From Lysobacter sp. HDW10 (GTDB taxonomy: Bacteria; Pseudomonadota; Gammaproteobacteria; Xanthomonadales; Xanthomonadaceae): a stretch of 64,000 bases of DNA. The position numbers were made by a program, and so were the translations under genes. The notes beneath the pieces are model-generated. The model was not told the DNA's origin. It made no database searches and was given only the letters and a program-made list of their open reading frames with translations. This document shows, one piece after another, positions 7,674-16,605 of the stretch; the first letter of the stretch is position 1, and each line of letters begins with the position of its first letter. The stretch spans positions 798,885-862,884 of the forward strand of contig NZ_CP049864.1 of NCBI RefSeq assembly GCF_011300685.1. Reading direction: 5' to 3'.

Positions 7674-10600
7674 TTAAGCCACCTGCACAATGCGCAGTGG
7701 ATTGCCCCATTGCGCCAGCAGCTCTTGCTCACGCTGCTTCGCCTTTTCAAAGTGCGCATGTTTGACATGACCGAAGCCGCGGATGTGTTCTGGCACAGAA
7801 GCAATTTCAGCAGCCAGCGCGACATTGCCTGCATCCAAGGTCGGCAGTAGCTGACCAATGGTTTCTGCGTAGTCTGTGATGAGCTTGCGCTCCATCTTGC
7901 GTTCTTCGGTGCGACCGAACACGTCAAAGGTGCCGCCGCGCAAATGTTTGAACTTCGCCAATTGCGCAAACGCCTTCAACATCCAAGGGCCGTACTGCTG
8001 CTTCATCAACTGGCCCTTGGCATTCTTCTTCGCGAACAAAGGCGGTGCCAGGTGAAGGTTGATTTTGACCTTACCTTCGAACTGTTGCGCGATGCGGCGT
8101 TGGAACTCGCCATTGGTGTAGAGGCGCGCCACTTCGTACTCATCTTTGTAAGCCATGAGTTTGAAGTAGTAGCGCGCAACTGCTTCAGTGAGATCCGTGC
8201 TGCCTGACACGCGACGGTCTTCTGCCGCGCGCACTTGATTGACCAAGGCGAGATAGCGATCGGCATAGGCCTTGTCTTGGTAGTCGGTCAGGAACTCGAC
8301 GCGACGCTTGATGATTTCGTCGAGTGAGCGTGACAGGCGCGAGTCATCCAAAGGCAAGAAGGTGACACCGTCTTTGCCGTGTGCGGGCACATGACGCAGC
8401 TCGTCTTCTTCGAAGGTTTGGCCAACACCGGTCAAACCCGATTCCAAGCCTTCGTTATGCGTCGCCGGCAACATCGCCAAGGCGTGCGGCGTACGCTCTG
8501 CTTGTGTTTGCGTGTTGCGAACAACGCCCGAGGCTTCCACCACAGCCGCCATGTCGATGGCAGCCAAACGGCCCCACGCGAATGCCGTCTTATTCATTGG
8601 CACCGCAGCGCCGTTCAGCTCAACGGCACGCATCAAGGCTTCGAAGGAAATCGGCACCAGACCTTGTTGCCATGCATAGCCCAAGATGAAGAGGTTGGCT
8701 GCAATGGCATCACCCATCAATGCAGTCGCCAATTGCGTGGCATCGATGGTCATCGGTGCTTCACCGCCCAAGGCCTGTGCAACGGCCGAAATGATGTCGG
8801 GCGCCGGGAACTGCATGTCGGGACGCGTGGTGAAGGTGCCGGGCATCGCTTCATAGGTGTTCAAGACGACGCGTGTGCGTTCGGCGCGAATCTTCGACAA
8901 GGCCCAGTAGTCGTTCACCACCACCATGTCGCAACCGAGCACCAAGTCCGCTTCACCGGCGGCAATGCGCACGGCGTGGATATCTTCAGGCGTCTTGGCA
9001 ATACGGATGTGCGTCGTGACGGCGCCGCCCTTTTGTGCGAGACCTGTTTGATCCAACACAGTGGCCCCTTTGGCTTCCAAGTGACCTGCCATGCCGATCA
9101 ATGCACCGATGGTGACCACGCCCGTACCACCCACGCCGGTGATCAGGATGTTCCAAGGCTTGTCGAGTGCGCTCGCAAACGTCGGCATCGGCAAGCTTTC
9201 GAGACGCTCTGCCGCCGACACTTTGCGACCTTTCTTCAAGGTGCCGCCTTCGACCGTTACAAAGCTCGGACAAAAGCCTTCGACACAAGAGAAATCTTTG
9301 TTGCAGTTCGACTGATCGATATCACGCTTACGTCCGAATTCGGTGTCCTTCGGCAGTACAGAGACGCAGAAGGATTTTTCACCACAATCGCCGCAGCCTT
9401 CGCAGACCAGCGAGTTCACGATGACGCGCTTGTTCGGGTCGACCATCTTGCCGCGCTTGCGTCGACGACGTTTCTCAGTCGCGCAGGTTTGGTCGTAGAT
9501 CAATACCGAAACGCCTTTCACTTCACGCAGGCGGCGTTGTACATCATCGAGATCCTTACGGTCGTGGAATTCCACTTCCTTCGGGAACAGATAGCGCTGA
9601 CGCGTCCACTTCGCGATGTCATCCGACAACAGCATGATCGTGTGCACGCCTTCAGAGAGCACCTGCTGTGCAATCTGCGGCACGCTCAAGGTGCCATCCA
9701 CAGGTTGACCACCCGTCATCGCCACAGCGTCGTTGTACAGAATCTTGTAGGTGATGTTCACGCCCGCCGCGACCGATTGGCGGATCGCCAACGAGCCACT
9801 GTGGAAGTAAGTGCCATCGCCCAAGTTTTGGAAGACGTGCGGGGTGTTGGTAAATGCGGCTTGACCCGCCCACGTCACGCCTTCGCCGCCCATGTGCGTA
9901 AAGGTGTCGGTGTCGCGGTTCATCCAGGTCACCATGTAATGGCAACCAATGCCTGCCAAAGCACGTGAGCCTTCCGGCACCTTGGTGCTGGTGTTGTGCG
10001 GACAGCCCGAGCAGTAGTGCGGCACGCGCGGGAAGTTCGCGCGCGGCAAAGCCAACTCACCTTCCTTACCTTCCATCCACTGCATGACAGTGCGAATCTG
10101 CTCACTGTCGTGGAAGCGTTGGATGCGTTTGGCAATAACACCTGCAATGCGCGCCGGCGTAAGTTCACCTGTCGACGGCAAAATCCACTCGCCACTTTCG
10201 TCGTACTTGCCGACGATGCTCGGACGATCGCCGTCGAAGTTGAAGAACAATTCCTTCATTTGGCTTTCGATGAAGCTGTGCTTTTCTTCGACGACCAAAA
10301 TGTCCTTCAAGCCGCGTGCAAAGGCGCGAATGCCGACAGGCTCCAGCGGCCACGTCATGCCGACCTTGTACACACGGATACCAATGTCGCGGCATGCGGC
10401 TTCGTCGAGGCCGAGATATTCCAGCGCTTGCAACACATCGAGGTAGCTCTTGCCGGTGGTCACGATGCCCAAACGCGCATCGGCACTGTCCACGACAACG
10501 CGGTCGATCTTGTTCGCACGTGCAAAGGCTTGCGCGGCCTTCACTGCATAACGATGCAAACGCATTTCCTGATCCATCGGCGGATCCGGCCAACGAATGT

Positions 10601-11369
10601 TGAGGCCGCCTTGCGGCATGTCGAATTCGTCATCGCCCGGAATGATGATCTGTTGCGCAAACGGATTCACATCGACGGAAGCAGATGACTCCACCGTTTC
10701 CGCAATCGTTTTGAAACCCACCCAGCGACCGGTGAAACGGCTCATCGCAAAACCGAGCAAGCCCATTTCGAGAATGTCTTGAACACCCGCCGGATTGAGC
10801 ACCGGCATCATCGCGCTCACGAATTCGTGTTCAGAACCGTGCGGCAGCGTGGAGGAGCGACACGCATGGTCATCTGCAGCCAGCGCCAGTACGCCGCCAA
10901 ATTGCGCGGTGCCCGCGGCGTTCGCATGTTTGAACACGTCGCCACAACGATCCACACCCGGACCTTTGCCGTACCACATGCCGAACACGCCATCGTGCTT
11001 GGCGCCTTCAAACAAACCGGTCTGCTGTGTGCCCCACACCATCGTCGCGCCGAGGTCTTCATTCAAACCCGGTGTGAACTTCACGCTGTTGCGTTCCAGA
11101 TGTTGCTTGGCGCGCCAAAGTTCAAGATCGAAACCGCCCAAGGGCGAACCCCGATACCCACTGATGAAGCCCGCGGTGTCCAAGCCTGCAGCCTGATCGC
11201 GCAAGCGCTGCATCATCGGCAAGCGAACCAGTGCCTGGACACCCGAAAGATAAATGCGGCCTTCGGTGCGGCGGTACTTATCTTCAAGCGTGTAATCGAC
11301 GTCGCTGACGCCGTGGGTGAGGCCCGTGTTGGCGGACGCGGGGGAGGAGAGTTCGGCCGTGGAGGTCAT
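7674..11369 (-). CDS. Indolepyruvate ferredoxin oxidoreductase family protein (fused subunits)
   Basis: This single chain of 1231 residues joins the parts of a 2-oxoacid:ferredoxin oxidoreductase. The N-terminal pyrimidine-binding half has GFISGYRGSPLGGFD. The thiamine-diphosphate-binding half has CSGCPHNTSTKVPEGS and GDGTYFHSGSLAIRQ. A cysteine cluster for Fe-S binding (CEGCGDCGEKSFC...CNKDFSC) follows, then a gamma-type domain starting ITGVGGTGVVTIGALIG and a C-terminal DUF6537-like tail. It probably oxidises aryl or branched 2-oxo acids to acyl-CoA, reducing ferredoxin or a related carrier, in the cytoplasm. Fused proteins of this type occur in aerobic proteobacteria, where the physiological electron acceptor is not clear. 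It is transcribed alone. Confidence 0.9.
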   Translation of the reverse strand: MTSTAELSSPASANTGLTHGVSDVDYTLEDKYRRTEGRIYLSGVQALVRLPMMQRLRDQAAGLDTAGFISGYRGSPLGGFDLELWRAKQHLERNSVKFTPGLNEDLGATMVWGTQQTGLFEGAKHDGVFGMWYGKGPGVDRCGDVFKHANAAGTAQFGGVLALAADDHACRSSTLPHGSEHEFVSAMMPVLNPAGVQDILEMGLLGFAMSRFTGRWVGFKTIAETVESSASVDVNPFAQQIIIPGDDEFDMPQGGLNIRWPDPPMDQEMRLHRYAVKAAQAFARANKIDRVVVDSADARLGIVTTGKSYLDVLQALEYLGLDEAACRDIGIRVYKVGMTWPLEPVGIRAFARGLKDILVVEEKHSFIESQMKELFFNFDGDRPSIVGKYDESGEWILPSTGELTPARIAGVIAKRIQRFHDSEQIRTVMQWMEGKEGELALPRANFPRVPHYCSGCPHNTSTKVPEGSRALAGIGCHYMVTWMNRDTDTFTHMGGEGVTWAGQAAFTNTPHVFQNLGDGTYFHSGSLAIRQSVAAGVNITYKILYNDAVAMTGGQPVDGTLSVPQIAQQVLSEGVHTIMLLSDDIAKWTRQRYLFPKEVEFHDRKDLDDVQRRLREVKGVSVLIYDQTCATEKRRRRKRGKMVDPNKRVIVNSLVCEGCGDCGEKSFCVSVLPKDTEFGRKRDIDQSNCNKDFSCVEGFCPSFVTVEGGTLKKGRKVSAAERLESLPMPTFASALDKPWNILITGVGGTGVVTIGALIGMAGHLEAKGATVLDQTGLAQKGGAVTTHIRIAKTPEDIHAVRIAAGEADLVLGCDMVVVNDYWALSKIRAERTRVVLNTYEAMPGTFTTRPDMQFPAPDIISAVAQALGGEAPMTIDATQLATALMGDAIAANLFILGYAWQQGLVPISFEALMRAVELNGAAVPMNKTAFAWGRLAAIDMAAVVEASGVVRNTQTQAERTPHALAMLPATHNEGLESGLTGVGQTFEEDELRHVPAHGKDGVTFLPLDDSRLSRSLDEIIKRRVEFLTDYQDKAYADRYLALVNQVRAAEDRRVSGSTDLTEAVARYYFKLMAYKDEYEVARLYTNGEFQRRIAQQFEGKVKINLHLAPPLFAKKNAKGQLMKQQYGPWMLKAFAQLAKFKHLRGGTFDVFGRTEERKMERKLITDYAETIGQLLPTLDAGNVALAAEIASVPEHIRGFGHVKHAHFEKAKQREQELLAQWGNPLRIVQVA

Positions 11370-11510
11370 TGCGTCTCTGTCTAAAAGTACTGGCAGCGCG
11401 CATTTTACTGGGGTTTCCCCTGATTTCCTGTGAGGTGATGACCGAACACCTCGATTTTCAGCGGTCCAATGATAGGCTTGGAACCCAATGCACTTTTTCG
11501 AGGGCGTGCG

Positions 11511-12146
11511 GTGAAGTCAATTCTTGTGGCTAGTTCGAAGGGCGGTGTGGGTAAAACCACCGTGGTGACCAATCTCGCAGCGCAGGCTGCAGTCGCTGGT
11601 TTGAATACCGTCATCGTGGATGCCGACCCCCAACGTTCCGCAACCCACTGGGCGCAACGTCGCTCCGGTCTCGACAATGCGGTGCTTCCGATTGATGGCA
11701 CGCGCGCCAATTGGCAGAAGAAGATCCCGCAAGATACGCAGCGCGTCATCATCGACACGCCCGCAGGTGCCACGCGCGCCTCGCTTCAAGCGTATTTGGA
11801 TGAAGCCCAGGTCGTGATCGTGCCGGTCGGCCCGTCTGCGCTTGATATCGAGCCGACCGTGCATTTTCTGAACGAAATTCATAAGCATCCGCGCGTTAAG
11901 AAGGGCCAGTTGCCGATTGGCCTCGTGGTCAACCGTGTCAAACCTTGGACGCAAGCGACGCAACAGGCCGTTGAGTTGCTGAAGTCTTGGAACGTGCCGG
12001 TAGTGGCGCAGATGCGCGACAGTCAGGCCTACGTGATGCTGGCCGGCCTCGGCCGCGGCTTGCACGACTATCATTCGGCGCAAATTCGTGAGCACCAAGC
12101 AGATTGGGCACCGTTGCTCACTTGGGCGCAGCGCGCGCGGGGCTGA
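11511..12146 (+). CDS. ParA/MinD-type ATPase
   Basis: The deviant Walker A motif KGGVGKTTVVTNLA lies close to the N-terminus, followed by VIVDADPQRSATHWAQRR (Walker A') and VIIDTPAG (Walker B), with the length (211 residues) of small ParA-like proteins. I chose GTG at 11511 because GAGGG sits six bases upstream and the sequence KSILVASSKGG then starts as in the family; an ATG at 11469 is in frame but lacks a ribosome site. No parB or centromere-like repeats are nearby, so it is likely a positioning ATPase of unknown cargo. It leads a tight three-gene run with sixA and a phospholipase D protein. Confidence 0.87.
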   Translation: MKSILVASSKGGVGKTTVVTNLAAQAAVAGLNTVIVDADPQRSATHWAQRRSGLDNAVLPIDGTRANWQKKIPQDTQRVIIDTPAGATRASLQAYLDEAQVVIVPVGPSALDIEPTVHFLNEIHKHPRVKKGQLPIGLVVNRVKPWTQATQQAVELLKSWNVPVVAQMRDSQAYVMLAGLGRGLHDYHSAQIREHQADWAPLLTWAQRARG

Positions 12147-12149
12147 TGG

Positions 12150-12626
12150 ATGTTTGAGCTGGTCTTGATTCGCCATGCCCACGCCAAACCGGCTGAGGGT
12201 GATGAAACCGATATGGATCGTGCGTTGTCCAACCCGGGCCAAGTAGAAGGCTGGACCACGGGCGCATGGTTGCATGCGCGCCGTTCGCAACCCGAACGCG
12301 TGCTCTGTTCCCCGGCACGCCGCACGCGCGAAACCATGGAAGCGGTGATGCGTTCGATGGGGCCGCTGCCGATGCGACTTGAGCCTGCCATTTATGAGGC
12401 CAGCACCGGTGAGTTGATCACCTTGGTCGATAACAACCGCGATGCCGATTCCCTTTGGGTCGTCGGTCACAACCCAGGCTTGGAACAACTGGTGGCCTTG
12501 CTGGCGGATGGTCGCACGGGTGATTACCGCGGCATGTCTCCGGGCTCCGTCGCGGTGTTGCATTTTCCTAAAGAAGCAGAGATTGAACCTGGCGTCGCGA
12601 CCCTAGTCGATTTCTGGTCACCTTGA
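12150..12626 (+). CDS. sixA: Phosphohistidine phosphatase SixA-like
   Basis: The histidine phosphatase signature RHAHA (residues 8-12, His9 nucleophile) begins the protein, with CSPARRTRETMEAV and the second histidine in VVGHNPGLEQL, matching the short SixA branch (158 residues here, 161 in E. coli). SixA removes phosphate from histidine phosphotransfer domains or from PTS proteins. The gene starts three bases after the ParA-like gene and three bases before the phospholipase D gene, so the three are very likely one transcript. Other small members of this superfamily act on sugar phosphates, so the exact substrate is open. Confidence 0.87.
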   Translation: MFELVLIRHAHAKPAEGDETDMDRALSNPGQVEGWTTGAWLHARRSQPERVLCSPARRTRETMEAVMRSMGPLPMRLEPAIYEASTGELITLVDNNRDADSLWVVGHNPGLEQLVALLADGRTGDYRGMSPGSVAVLHFPKEAEIEPGVATLVDFWSP

Positions 12627-12629
12627 TCT

Positions 12630-14402
12630 ATGCACTACCGCTTGGCCCTTGCCCTTGCACTGACTTGGCTGTGCCTCGCGTGCGCGGGCTGTTCAACGCT
12701 GAGCCCGAAGGACAGTGCCGAAGCCACGCGGATTTTGGCCGAGGGTAAATCGACTGCGCTGACGTGTGAGCGCGAAGATCATTGCGCGATAGAGAACCGC
12801 TTGAGCCGCGCCGCGGATTCGGCGATCGCCAGTTCCACGGCTGAAGCCCCAAAGCACGCGGTTTGGATTGTGGAGTCGGGTCAAGAAGCACTGCACTCGC
12901 GCGTGTCGATGATTCGCGCGGCACAGCATTCCATCGATCTTCAGACCTACATTTTTGACGAAGATGACAGCGCGCGCATGATCATGCGTGAGTTGATTGC
13001 GGCGGCAAAGCGTGGCGTAAAAGTACGCATCTTGATTGACCAGCTCTCGGCCTTCAAAAGCGCGCGTACGCAAGTGGCTGTCGCGGGCGCGCATCAGAAT
13101 TTGGATCTAAAAATCTATAACCCTCTGTTCGAACGCGGCTCGCTGTCGAATCCATTGCAGTACGCCTTGGCCAGCATCGCGCAATTTCGGACTTTGAATC
13201 AACGCATGCATACGAAGCTGCTGATTGTCGACGACAAGTTGGGATTGACCGGCGGTCGCAATTATCAGGATGACTATTTCGATTGGAGCCCGAGCTTCAA
13301 TTTTCTAGACCGAGACATTCTTGTGGCGGGTCCGGTGGTGCGCCGAATGTCGGAAACGTTCAACGTGTTTTGGCACTCGTCACGCGCAAAAGCAATGCCG
13401 GAATTGAAAGATGCCGTCTCGCTGCTGCAAACGCAGGGCGTGCCGAAACTGTCTGACGCGGCCTATGAATTTCCAGATCGTGTGCGTGCGTTTCAAGCGG
13501 CGTCGGCCGATGTCGCTGCGCTTGATGACATGTATGCACGCATGGAAATTGATACCGGCGACGTGCAATTTATTGCCGACTTGCCCGCAAAACATCGAAG
13601 AGGCCCATCAGCGGTCAGAAAGCAGGACCCGTTCTCTTCAGAGCTGAGCCAAGTCATTGCGTCGACGCAATCAGAAATCATTTTGCAAACACCGTACTTG
13701 GTGTTGACCAATGCAGCGCAACGGTCGTTCGTTGCATTGCAAGATCGCGCCGAACCGCCGCGCGTGATTGTGTCGAGCAATAGCTTGGCCTCTACGGACA
13801 ACATGCTCACGTACGGGATGGCCTACAAATACCGACGCCGCTATATGCGTCGTCTCGGCTTTGAGATGTTCGAGTTGAAGCCGCATCCTGCCAGCGTCGC
13901 GTTCGATGTCGTCGCAGCCCGTAGCGAAAAAGATTCGCACGTTGCAATTCACGCCAAGTCCATCGTGGTGGATCGAACCATTGCTGTGGTCGGCACACAC
14001 AATTTCGATCCGCGCAGCCAGCACTACAACACGGAAGCCGCAGTCATCGTGCGCGACCCAAAGGTGGCCGAGCGTGTCGCGCACAACATGCTGCGCATGA
14101 TGCAGCCGGACAATGCCTGGACCATCGCACCGAACCGCAAGGCCTTGCGGAAAGTCGACGAAGCGGTCCTATCTGGGACCGAAGCATTGCCGATTTTGGA
14201 TCTCTGGCCGTCGCGCTACGGCACCAGTTACCAATTTGTGCCCGGACCCGCGTGTCCCGCGCCTGTGAGTTTCAAATCACCCGACTTCCAAAAATGCTAT
14301 CGCTTGGTCGGTGACTTCCCTGAAGTGAATGTGGTCTCGTTACGCTGGTGGCTGACCCGCGTGATCACAGCCATGGGCGCGGTGACCATGCCCTTCCTTT
14401 AG
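12630..14402 (+). CDS. Phospholipase D family lipoprotein (cardiolipin synthase-like)
   Basis: A lipoprotein signal with the lipobox LACAGC leads to two HKD motifs: HTKLLIVDDKLGLTGGRN in the first half and HAKSIVVDRTIAVVGTHN in the second, the mark of phospholipase D enzymes that work with two half-sites. The 590-residue length and the segment QTYIFDEDDSARMIM resemble ClsC/YmdC-like cardiolipin synthases, though a lipid anchor and exported catalytic domain suggest action on periplasmic or outer-leaflet phospholipids. Both active sites are intact. It closes the ParA-SixA run. A synthase or a phospholipase function cannot be told apart from sequence alone. Confidence 0.86.
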   Translation: MHYRLALALALTWLCLACAGCSTLSPKDSAEATRILAEGKSTALTCEREDHCAIENRLSRAADSAIASSTAEAPKHAVWIVESGQEALHSRVSMIRAAQHSIDLQTYIFDEDDSARMIMRELIAAAKRGVKVRILIDQLSAFKSARTQVAVAGAHQNLDLKIYNPLFERGSLSNPLQYALASIAQFRTLNQRMHTKLLIVDDKLGLTGGRNYQDDYFDWSPSFNFLDRDILVAGPVVRRMSETFNVFWHSSRAKAMPELKDAVSLLQTQGVPKLSDAAYEFPDRVRAFQAASADVAALDDMYARMEIDTGDVQFIADLPAKHRRGPSAVRKQDPFSSELSQVIASTQSEIILQTPYLVLTNAAQRSFVALQDRAEPPRVIVSSNSLASTDNMLTYGMAYKYRRRYMRRLGFEMFELKPHPASVAFDVVAARSEKDSHVAIHAKSIVVDRTIAVVGTHNFDPRSQHYNTEAAVIVRDPKVAERVAHNMLRMMQPDNAWTIAPNRKALRKVDEAVLSGTEALPILDLWPSRYGTSYQFVPGPACPAPVSFKSPDFQKCYRLVGDFPEVNVVSLRWWLTRVITAMGAVTMPFL

Positions 14403-14424
14403 AAGGGTATTCAGAGCGTAGGCT

Positions 14425-14522
14425 GTTTAATTAGCGCAAATCTGCCTAATAGTGGCAAAGAGCACCATAAAAAGCGAAAAGTTGCCTATACAAGCAAGTT
14501 CGTTTAATGAGCAGATAAGCGC
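14425..14522 (+). promoter_or_regulatory. hipBA promoter region with repeated elements
   Basis: This AT-rich leader has a direct repeat GTTTAAT(T/G)AGC at 14425-14435 and 14502-14512. It also has an imperfect inverted pair GCGCAAATCTGC (14434-14445) and GCAGATAAGCGC (14511-14522, 10 of 12 matching), with TTGC-N8-GCAA at 14482-14497 between them. Spaced repeats like these suit binding and looping by the HipB repressor, as in the E. coli hip operators, but the sequence is not the E. coli one. Confidence 0.5.
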
Positions 14523-14551
14523 ACTTTGATACACTCGATTTGAGATAACAA

Positions 14552-14563
14552 GCGGAAATCCGC
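14552..14563 (+). promoter_or_regulatory. Palindrome over the hipB ribosome-binding site
   Basis: GCGGA-AA-TCCGC is a perfect 5-base inverted repeat that ends two bases before the hipB ATG and contains the only purine-rich stretch (GGAAA) usable as a ribosome site. It could be a repressor site or an RNA hairpin that limits translation. Confidence 0.4.
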
Positions 14564-14565
14564 CA

Positions 14566-14868
14566 ATGACCGTCACTCAGTTCAAGACGCCCGAAGAAGT
14601 GTTGGAAGTGCTTGGCGCGCGCATCAGCCGGCTTCGCATCGCGCAGGCGATCACGCAATCAGAGCTGGCCAGTCGCGCAGGCGTATCGCTTCGCGCCTTG
14701 GGCGATCTGGAGCGCGGACAAGGCTCTTCGTTGACCACCTATATCCGCGTGCTCAAAGCCCTCAACGCACTGGACACCTTGGAGCAATTGGCACCCACGC
14801 CGGTGATCAGCCCAATGGCGCTCCTTCGCAGCCGTGGTGCCGAGCCCAAGCGCGCGCCGAGAAAGTAG
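14566..14868 (+). CDS. hipB: HipB-like antitoxin, XRE-family repressor
   Basis: This 100-residue protein has one Cro/C1-type helix-turn-helix (ISRLRIAQAITQSELASRAG, VSLRALGDLERGQG) at about residues 18-72. It is directly followed, two bases after its stop, by a HipA-type kinase gene, the standard order of hip modules. It should neutralise HipA and repress the operon. The tail RSRGAEPKRAPRK is basic and probably flexible, as in HipB, where the C-terminus is protease-sensitive. The AT-rich upstream region with repeats fits autoregulation. Confidence 0.87.
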   Translation: MTVTQFKTPEEVLEVLGARISRLRIAQAITQSELASRAGVSLRALGDLERGQGSSLTTYIRVLKALNALDTLEQLAPTPVISPMALLRSRGAEPKRAPRK

Positions 14869-14870
14869 CG

Positions 14871-16157
14871 ATGACCGCCTTTCAGCCGACCGCCATCGAG
14901 GTGCGCATTTGGAACCAACGGGTGGGTGCCGTCGCAGCAGATCCAAACATCGGTGCGTATGTCTTTGAATATGACCCCGCATGGGTACGACGCGGCATCG
15001 AACTCGCGCCGCTGATGATGCCGACACAAGGCCAAGGTCTTTATACATTCCCGAGTTTGGATCAAGACGCGTTTAAGGGCCTGCCCGGTCTATTGGCCGA
15101 CGCGCTGCCAGATGATTTTGGTAATCAATTGATTGATGCGTGGATGGCCAGCCACGGGATCGACAAGGGCGCGGTCACGACGCTCGATCGCCTCGCCTAT
15201 ATGGGTCAGCGCGGCATGGGTGCCTTGACGTTCAGGCCGGCGCGCGGTTCTGCGCGTGAATCGCAACAACCTTTGGCCATGAAGCATCTGGTGGAAGAAG
15301 CGCGTCGTGCCATCCACGCAGACCTTAACGATGAAGAGGCGGCACAAGCCGCGCTGGCCAACATCATTCGCGTGGGCACATCTGCCGGTGGCGCGCGTGC
15401 GAAAGCCGTCATCGCTTGGCATCCCGAGACGGGCGAAATTCGCAGCGGTCAGTTCGATGTTGCGCCCAGCTGGGAACATTGGTTGCTCAAGCTCGATGGC
15501 GTGGGCAAAGATCTCGAGCTTGGTTCAGGACAAGACTACGGCCGTATCGAATATGCCTACTACCTGATGGCGACGACTGCGGGGATCACCATGAGCCCAA
15601 GTCGGTTGTTAAACGAGCACGATCGCTGCCATTTCATGACGCGTCGATTCGATCGCGAAGGCAATCAAAAAGTCCACGTTCAAACACTCTGCGCCCTACA
15701 ACATCTGAACTACCGTCAGCGTGCAACGCATGCCTACGAACAGTTGTTCATGACCGCGGTCCGGCTCGGTGTCCCGCATGCCGCACTCACCGAACTCTTT
15801 ACGCGCATGGTGTTCAACGTTGTGGCGCGCAATCATGATGATCACACCAAGAACCATGCCTTTATGCTGCGACAAGGTGAAGCGTGGATACTTGCACCTG
15901 CGTACGACGTCACCTTTGCATACAACCCGCAAGGCGAATGGACGCAACGACATCTGATGAGTGTCAATGGCAAGTTCGATGCCATCACGCGACAGGATCT
16001 CATGACGGTCGCTTCGCGCTTCTCAATTGCGGGTGCCGATGCTGCGATAGAGCGCGTACGAGAGGCCGTCTCCGCATGGCCCGATTTCGCAAACGAAGCA
16101 GGGCTTCACCAAGACGAAATCAATCGGATCGGAGCGCTCCACCTCACCCGGATGTAG
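14871..16157 (+). CDS. hipA: HipA-type serine/threonine kinase toxin
   Basis: The N-terminal HipA couple domain carries ELAPLMMP and GLPGLLADALPDDFGNQLI. The kinase core has the glycine-loop equivalent GTSAGGARAKAVIAW, the catalytic segment RNHDDHTKNHAF and the metal-binding APAYDVTFAYNP. These match the HipA kinases that phosphorylate glutamyl-tRNA synthetase or related targets and induce dormancy. At 428 residues it is full length (E. coli 440) and no key residue appears lost, so the module is probably functional. The whole unit is bounded by short intergenic stretches and no mobility gene is nearby. The exact target cannot be read from sequence. Confidence 0.88.
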   Translation: MTAFQPTAIEVRIWNQRVGAVAADPNIGAYVFEYDPAWVRRGIELAPLMMPTQGQGLYTFPSLDQDAFKGLPGLLADALPDDFGNQLIDAWMASHGIDKGAVTTLDRLAYMGQRGMGALTFRPARGSARESQQPLAMKHLVEEARRAIHADLNDEEAAQAALANIIRVGTSAGGARAKAVIAWHPETGEIRSGQFDVAPSWEHWLLKLDGVGKDLELGSGQDYGRIEYAYYLMATTAGITMSPSRLLNEHDRCHFMTRRFDREGNQKVHVQTLCALQHLNYRQRATHAYEQLFMTAVRLGVPHAALTELFTRMVFNVVARNHDDHTKNHAFMLRQGEAWILAPAYDVTFAYNPQGEWTQRHLMSVNGKFDAITRQDLMTVASRFSIAGADAAIERVREAVSAWPDFANEAGLHQDEINRIGALHLTRM

Positions 16158-16290
16158 GGCATTTCAGCGCAACGCATTCTGCGCGCAATCTACGCAAAAA
16201 TCAGGCCAACCGACAAAGAAGAGACTCATCACGGATTAAGCCAGACAGGCGCACGATCTGAAGTGTCCACCCTTATTCGCGAGGCACGTC

Positions 16291-16530
16291 ATGGACGCCC
16301 AATACAACAACAAAGACCGGCGCCAATTCGTCCGCTTGGACAACCGCACATTGGCGGGTGAGAACAATGCATTGCACGCGCCCACCGGAGAGAGTGACAC
16401 CTACTTGCCGGAAATCCACAGCGGCGATGGCAGCACCCCGTTTGGTGTGGGCTACGGCCATAGCAGCGGCTATGTGCACAACAAACCCTACACCCACGCG
16501 TGGGGTCCGTTGCGCTTCTCGATTCGCTGA
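16291..16530 (+). CDS. Small protein, paralogue of the one at 17752 (unknown family)
   Basis: The 79-residue product shares a clear pattern with the protein at 17752-17961: DRRQ(F/Y)xRLDNRTLA near the N-terminus, YLPE in the middle and FGVGYGxSSGYV...YT...GPxRFSxR at the C-terminus. Conservation across the whole length with a variable linker shows that both are real genes. There is no signal peptide or membrane segment and I know no domain for it; charge and aromatic content suggest a soluble, perhaps nucleic-acid- or protein-binding peptide. It lies 75 bases before an alcohol dehydrogenase gene, on the same strand. Confidence 0.7.
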   Translation: MDAQYNNKDRRQFVRLDNRTLAGENNALHAPTGESDTYLPEIHSGDGSTPFGVGYGHSSGYVHNKPYTHAWGPLRFSIR

Positions 16531-16605
16531 ATTCGCACCGCAATAACACCAAAAGCTCTAAAGTCGTTGGATCGCATTCGCGCGCATGCTTGAGAAGGAC
16601 ACCCA

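Noticed and set aside
8379-9968. A 529-codon open frame antisense to the ferredoxin oxidoreductase gene
   Set aside because: Rich in His, Arg, Gln and Cys with no domain; it is the reverse of a GC-rich coding gene whose family is certain.
11517-12563. A 348-codon minus-strand frame across the ParA and SixA genes
   Set aside because: Both plus-strand genes have clear motifs, so this is a shadow.
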